Source: Sulfurovum sp. (GTDB taxonomy: Bacteria > Campylobacterota > Campylobacteria > Campylobacterales > Sulfurovaceae). From it: a DNA stretch of 7,343 nucleotides. The notes under the pieces are model-generated. The model had not been told where the DNA came from, did not search any database, and saw only the letters and a program-made list of their open reading frames with translations. The position numbers were made by a program, and so were the translations under genes. Where the stretch lies: contig DQVY01000136.1 of NCBI GenBank assembly GCA_015661535.1, positions 1-7,343 of the forward strand. Reading direction: 5' to 3'. Of the stretch, positions 6,071-7,343 are shown one piece after another. Each line of letters opens with the position of its first letter. Positions within the stretch are counted from its first letter, which is position 1.

Positions 6071-7343
6071 ATGGTTGCCAAACTCATTCTTGTATCAATG
6101 ATTACTGGACTATTAAGTGGATTTTTTATTGTTTTTTATAGTTTGTTGATCAAGGTGATGACCACACTTTTTTTTATGGGTGATCCCCTCAAAACCATAC
6201 CTACACTTCCTACTTGGTACCTTTATCTTTTGCCTACAGTGGCTATATTTATTGTGAACTATATTGTTAGTAAAGACCCTAATGTAAAAGAGTACGGACT
6301 GAATGAAGTTGCAGACTCCATCATAGAAAACCGTATGACCTTGACGCTTAAAACACTTTTTTCTAAGATCTTTGCCTCAGCACTCTCTTTGGCAAGTGGA
6401 TTTACTGTGGGAACAGAGGGACCAAGTGCGAGTATAGGTGCCATGATAGCCTACCATATACACAAGTGGTTCAAACTCCCTTCCATGTTGGTAAAAATGA
6501 TGATAAGTGTAGGGGCTAGTGCAGGAATTGCCGCTATTTTTGTTACGCCGGTTACAGGCATTGCTTTTGCTGTTGAGATCATCGCTTACCAGTTCATAAA
6601 ACAGTATATCGGGTACTTGATATTGGCCTCTTTTGTAGCATTTTCTGTGGGTATTTACTTTTTAGAACCTATTGTTTTTTTGCATTCACAGGGGAGGGCA
6701 TTTGACTACAATTTACTCATAGCCAATATTGTCTTTTTGCCTTTTTTGACAAGCTTTGTCTACCTCTACCTTTTTATGAAACAAAGGGTACTTCGTTTTA
6801 TAGATTTTGAAATTGTCAAGAACTTTTCAAAATACCGTAATCACTTTTTTGCACTCATTGGCGGAGGGGTTATTGGTACGATCCTCCTACTTCAGCCTCA
6901 AGCAGCTTTTAGCGGTCACAGGCTGGTACTGAATTTGATCAATACAGAACACAGCATTCCTCTGCTTGTCATTTTCATCATTCTTATGCTGCGTATTATT
7001 GGTACAACGGTCTCTATCTACGCCAATGCAGTAGGGGGGATATTTTTACCGCTTATGAGTATTGGTGCCCTAATTGGCTATGGCTATGCTGAACTCATTA
7101 ACCAATACATCAATTATAGTGTAGAACCTTTTTATTTTGCTGCTGTAGGTGCTGCTGTGTTTATGGGGGTGATCATGAAGTTACCGCTGACTGCTACCAT
7201 TTTGGCATTGGAAACAACCTTTGATTACAATGTACTCATTGCAACGGGTGTGAGTGTCGTCCTTGTAGAGTACTTCTCTCAAATCTATTTTAACATTCAA
7301 AGACGTAACGTGACAAAAGCAGACAAGGTGAAAAAAGTGAACA
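6071..7343 (+). CDS. ClC-family chloride channel/transporter (3' end beyond the window)
   Basis: The frame stays open for 424 codons from the ATG to the right edge. An in-frame TAA at 6059-6061 makes 6071 the first possible ATG. The Shine-Dalgarno is poor. The protein is strongly hydrophobic with the ClC signature order. GTEGPSASIG carries Glu116 at the place of the gating glutamate (GREGP in E. coli ClcA). GASAGIAAIFVTPVTGIAFAVE corresponds to the helix F-G region. GGIFLP (322-327) carries the pore Phe325 and is followed by SIGALIGYG. KLPLTATILALE matches the late PLTG-ILVLE region. Two differences stand out. The GSGIP selectivity loop is replaced by YGLNEV near residue 77, and the residue after Glu169, where exchangers have the internal proton-accepting glutamate, is Ile170. 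This points to a divergent ClC with altered or absent proton coupling, possibly a channel. The visible end, NIQRRNVTKADKVKKVN, is charged and lies beyond the last membrane helix; whether CBS domains follow cannot be seen. Confidence 0.88.
   Translation, partial: MVAKLILVSMITGLLSGFFIVFYSLLIKVMTTLFFMGDPLKTIPTLPTWYLYLLPTVAIFIVNYIVSKDPNVKEYGLNEVADSIIENRMTLTLKTLFSKIFASALSLASGFTVGTEGPSASIGAMIAYHIHKWFKLPSMLVKMMISVGASAGIAAIFVTPVTGIAFAVEIIAYQFIKQYIGYLILASFVAFSVGIYFLEPIVFLHSQGRAFDYNLLIANIVFLPFLTSFVYLYLFMKQRVLRFIDFEIVKNFSKYRNHFFALIGGGVIGTILLLQPQAAFSGHRLVLNLINTEHSIPLLVIFIILMLRIIGTTVSIYANAVGGIFLPLMSIGALIGYGYAELINQYINYSVEPFYFAAVGAAVFMGVIMKLPLTATILALETTFDYNVLIATGVSVVLVEYFSQIYFNIQRRNVTKADKVKKVN

Noticed and set aside
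6259..6444. Minus-strand 61-codon frame in the ClC region
   Set aside because: It is antisense to the ClC frame, which contains conserved family motifs over the same bases.
1..7343. CRISPR array, mobile element, tRNA or attachment site
   Set aside because: No regularly spaced repeats, terminal inverted repeats with a transposase, cloverleaf-like sequence or integrase was seen on either strand.

Overview
The window looks like a stretch of chromosome from a mesophilic, AT-rich member of the Campylobacterota (epsilonproteobacteria), perhaps near Sulfurovum or Sulfurimonas. This rests on the low G+C, the codon use, and a long Suv3-type RNA helicase of the kind I associate with that phylum. The genus is a guess. 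I see no rRNA, tRNA, CRISPR array, insertion sequence, phage gene or integrase.

Layout, left to right. (1) The 5' part of a gene for an exported protein of unknown function runs leftward off the window (360 to 1, minus). (2) Divergent from it, across an ~85-base promoter region, is a signal-peptide protein with a CAP (SCP/PR1-like) domain and a C-terminal beta-rich part (446-1711, plus). (3) Convergent with that gene, only 7 bases from its stop, ends a 939-residue Suv3-like DExH/D RNA helicase (4538-1719, minus). It has a ~435-residue unassigned N-terminal region and a tail made of a four-Cys zinc knuckle plus an RG-rich end. (4) Upstream of the helicase on the same strand is a 108-residue orphan protein with a strong ribosome-binding site (4993-4667, minus). 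(5) Rightward from ~5070 runs a membrane-protein cluster: an HdeD/DUF308-type six-helix protein (5140-5697), a possible 33-codon ORF coupled to it (5701-5802), a 62-residue hydrophobic small protein (5792-5980), and, behind its own likely promoter, a ClC-family chloride channel/transporter cut by the right edge (6071-7343).

How the genes may work together. The two halves look functionally separate. The helicase is probably an RNA-processing or decay enzyme with its own promoter; a TATACT box 6 bases from the ATG and the lack of a Shine-Dalgarno suggest a leaderless mRNA. The right-hand genes are all membrane proteins. HdeD-type and ClC proteins are both linked to acid tolerance in E. coli, so an acid or ion stress module is possible, but this is inference from gene proximity.

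The strongest candidates for something less described are the architecture of the helicase, the inverted repeat that brackets its promoter, and the small-protein relay between the HdeD-like and ClC genes. I found no clear sign of a wholly new multi-gene system.
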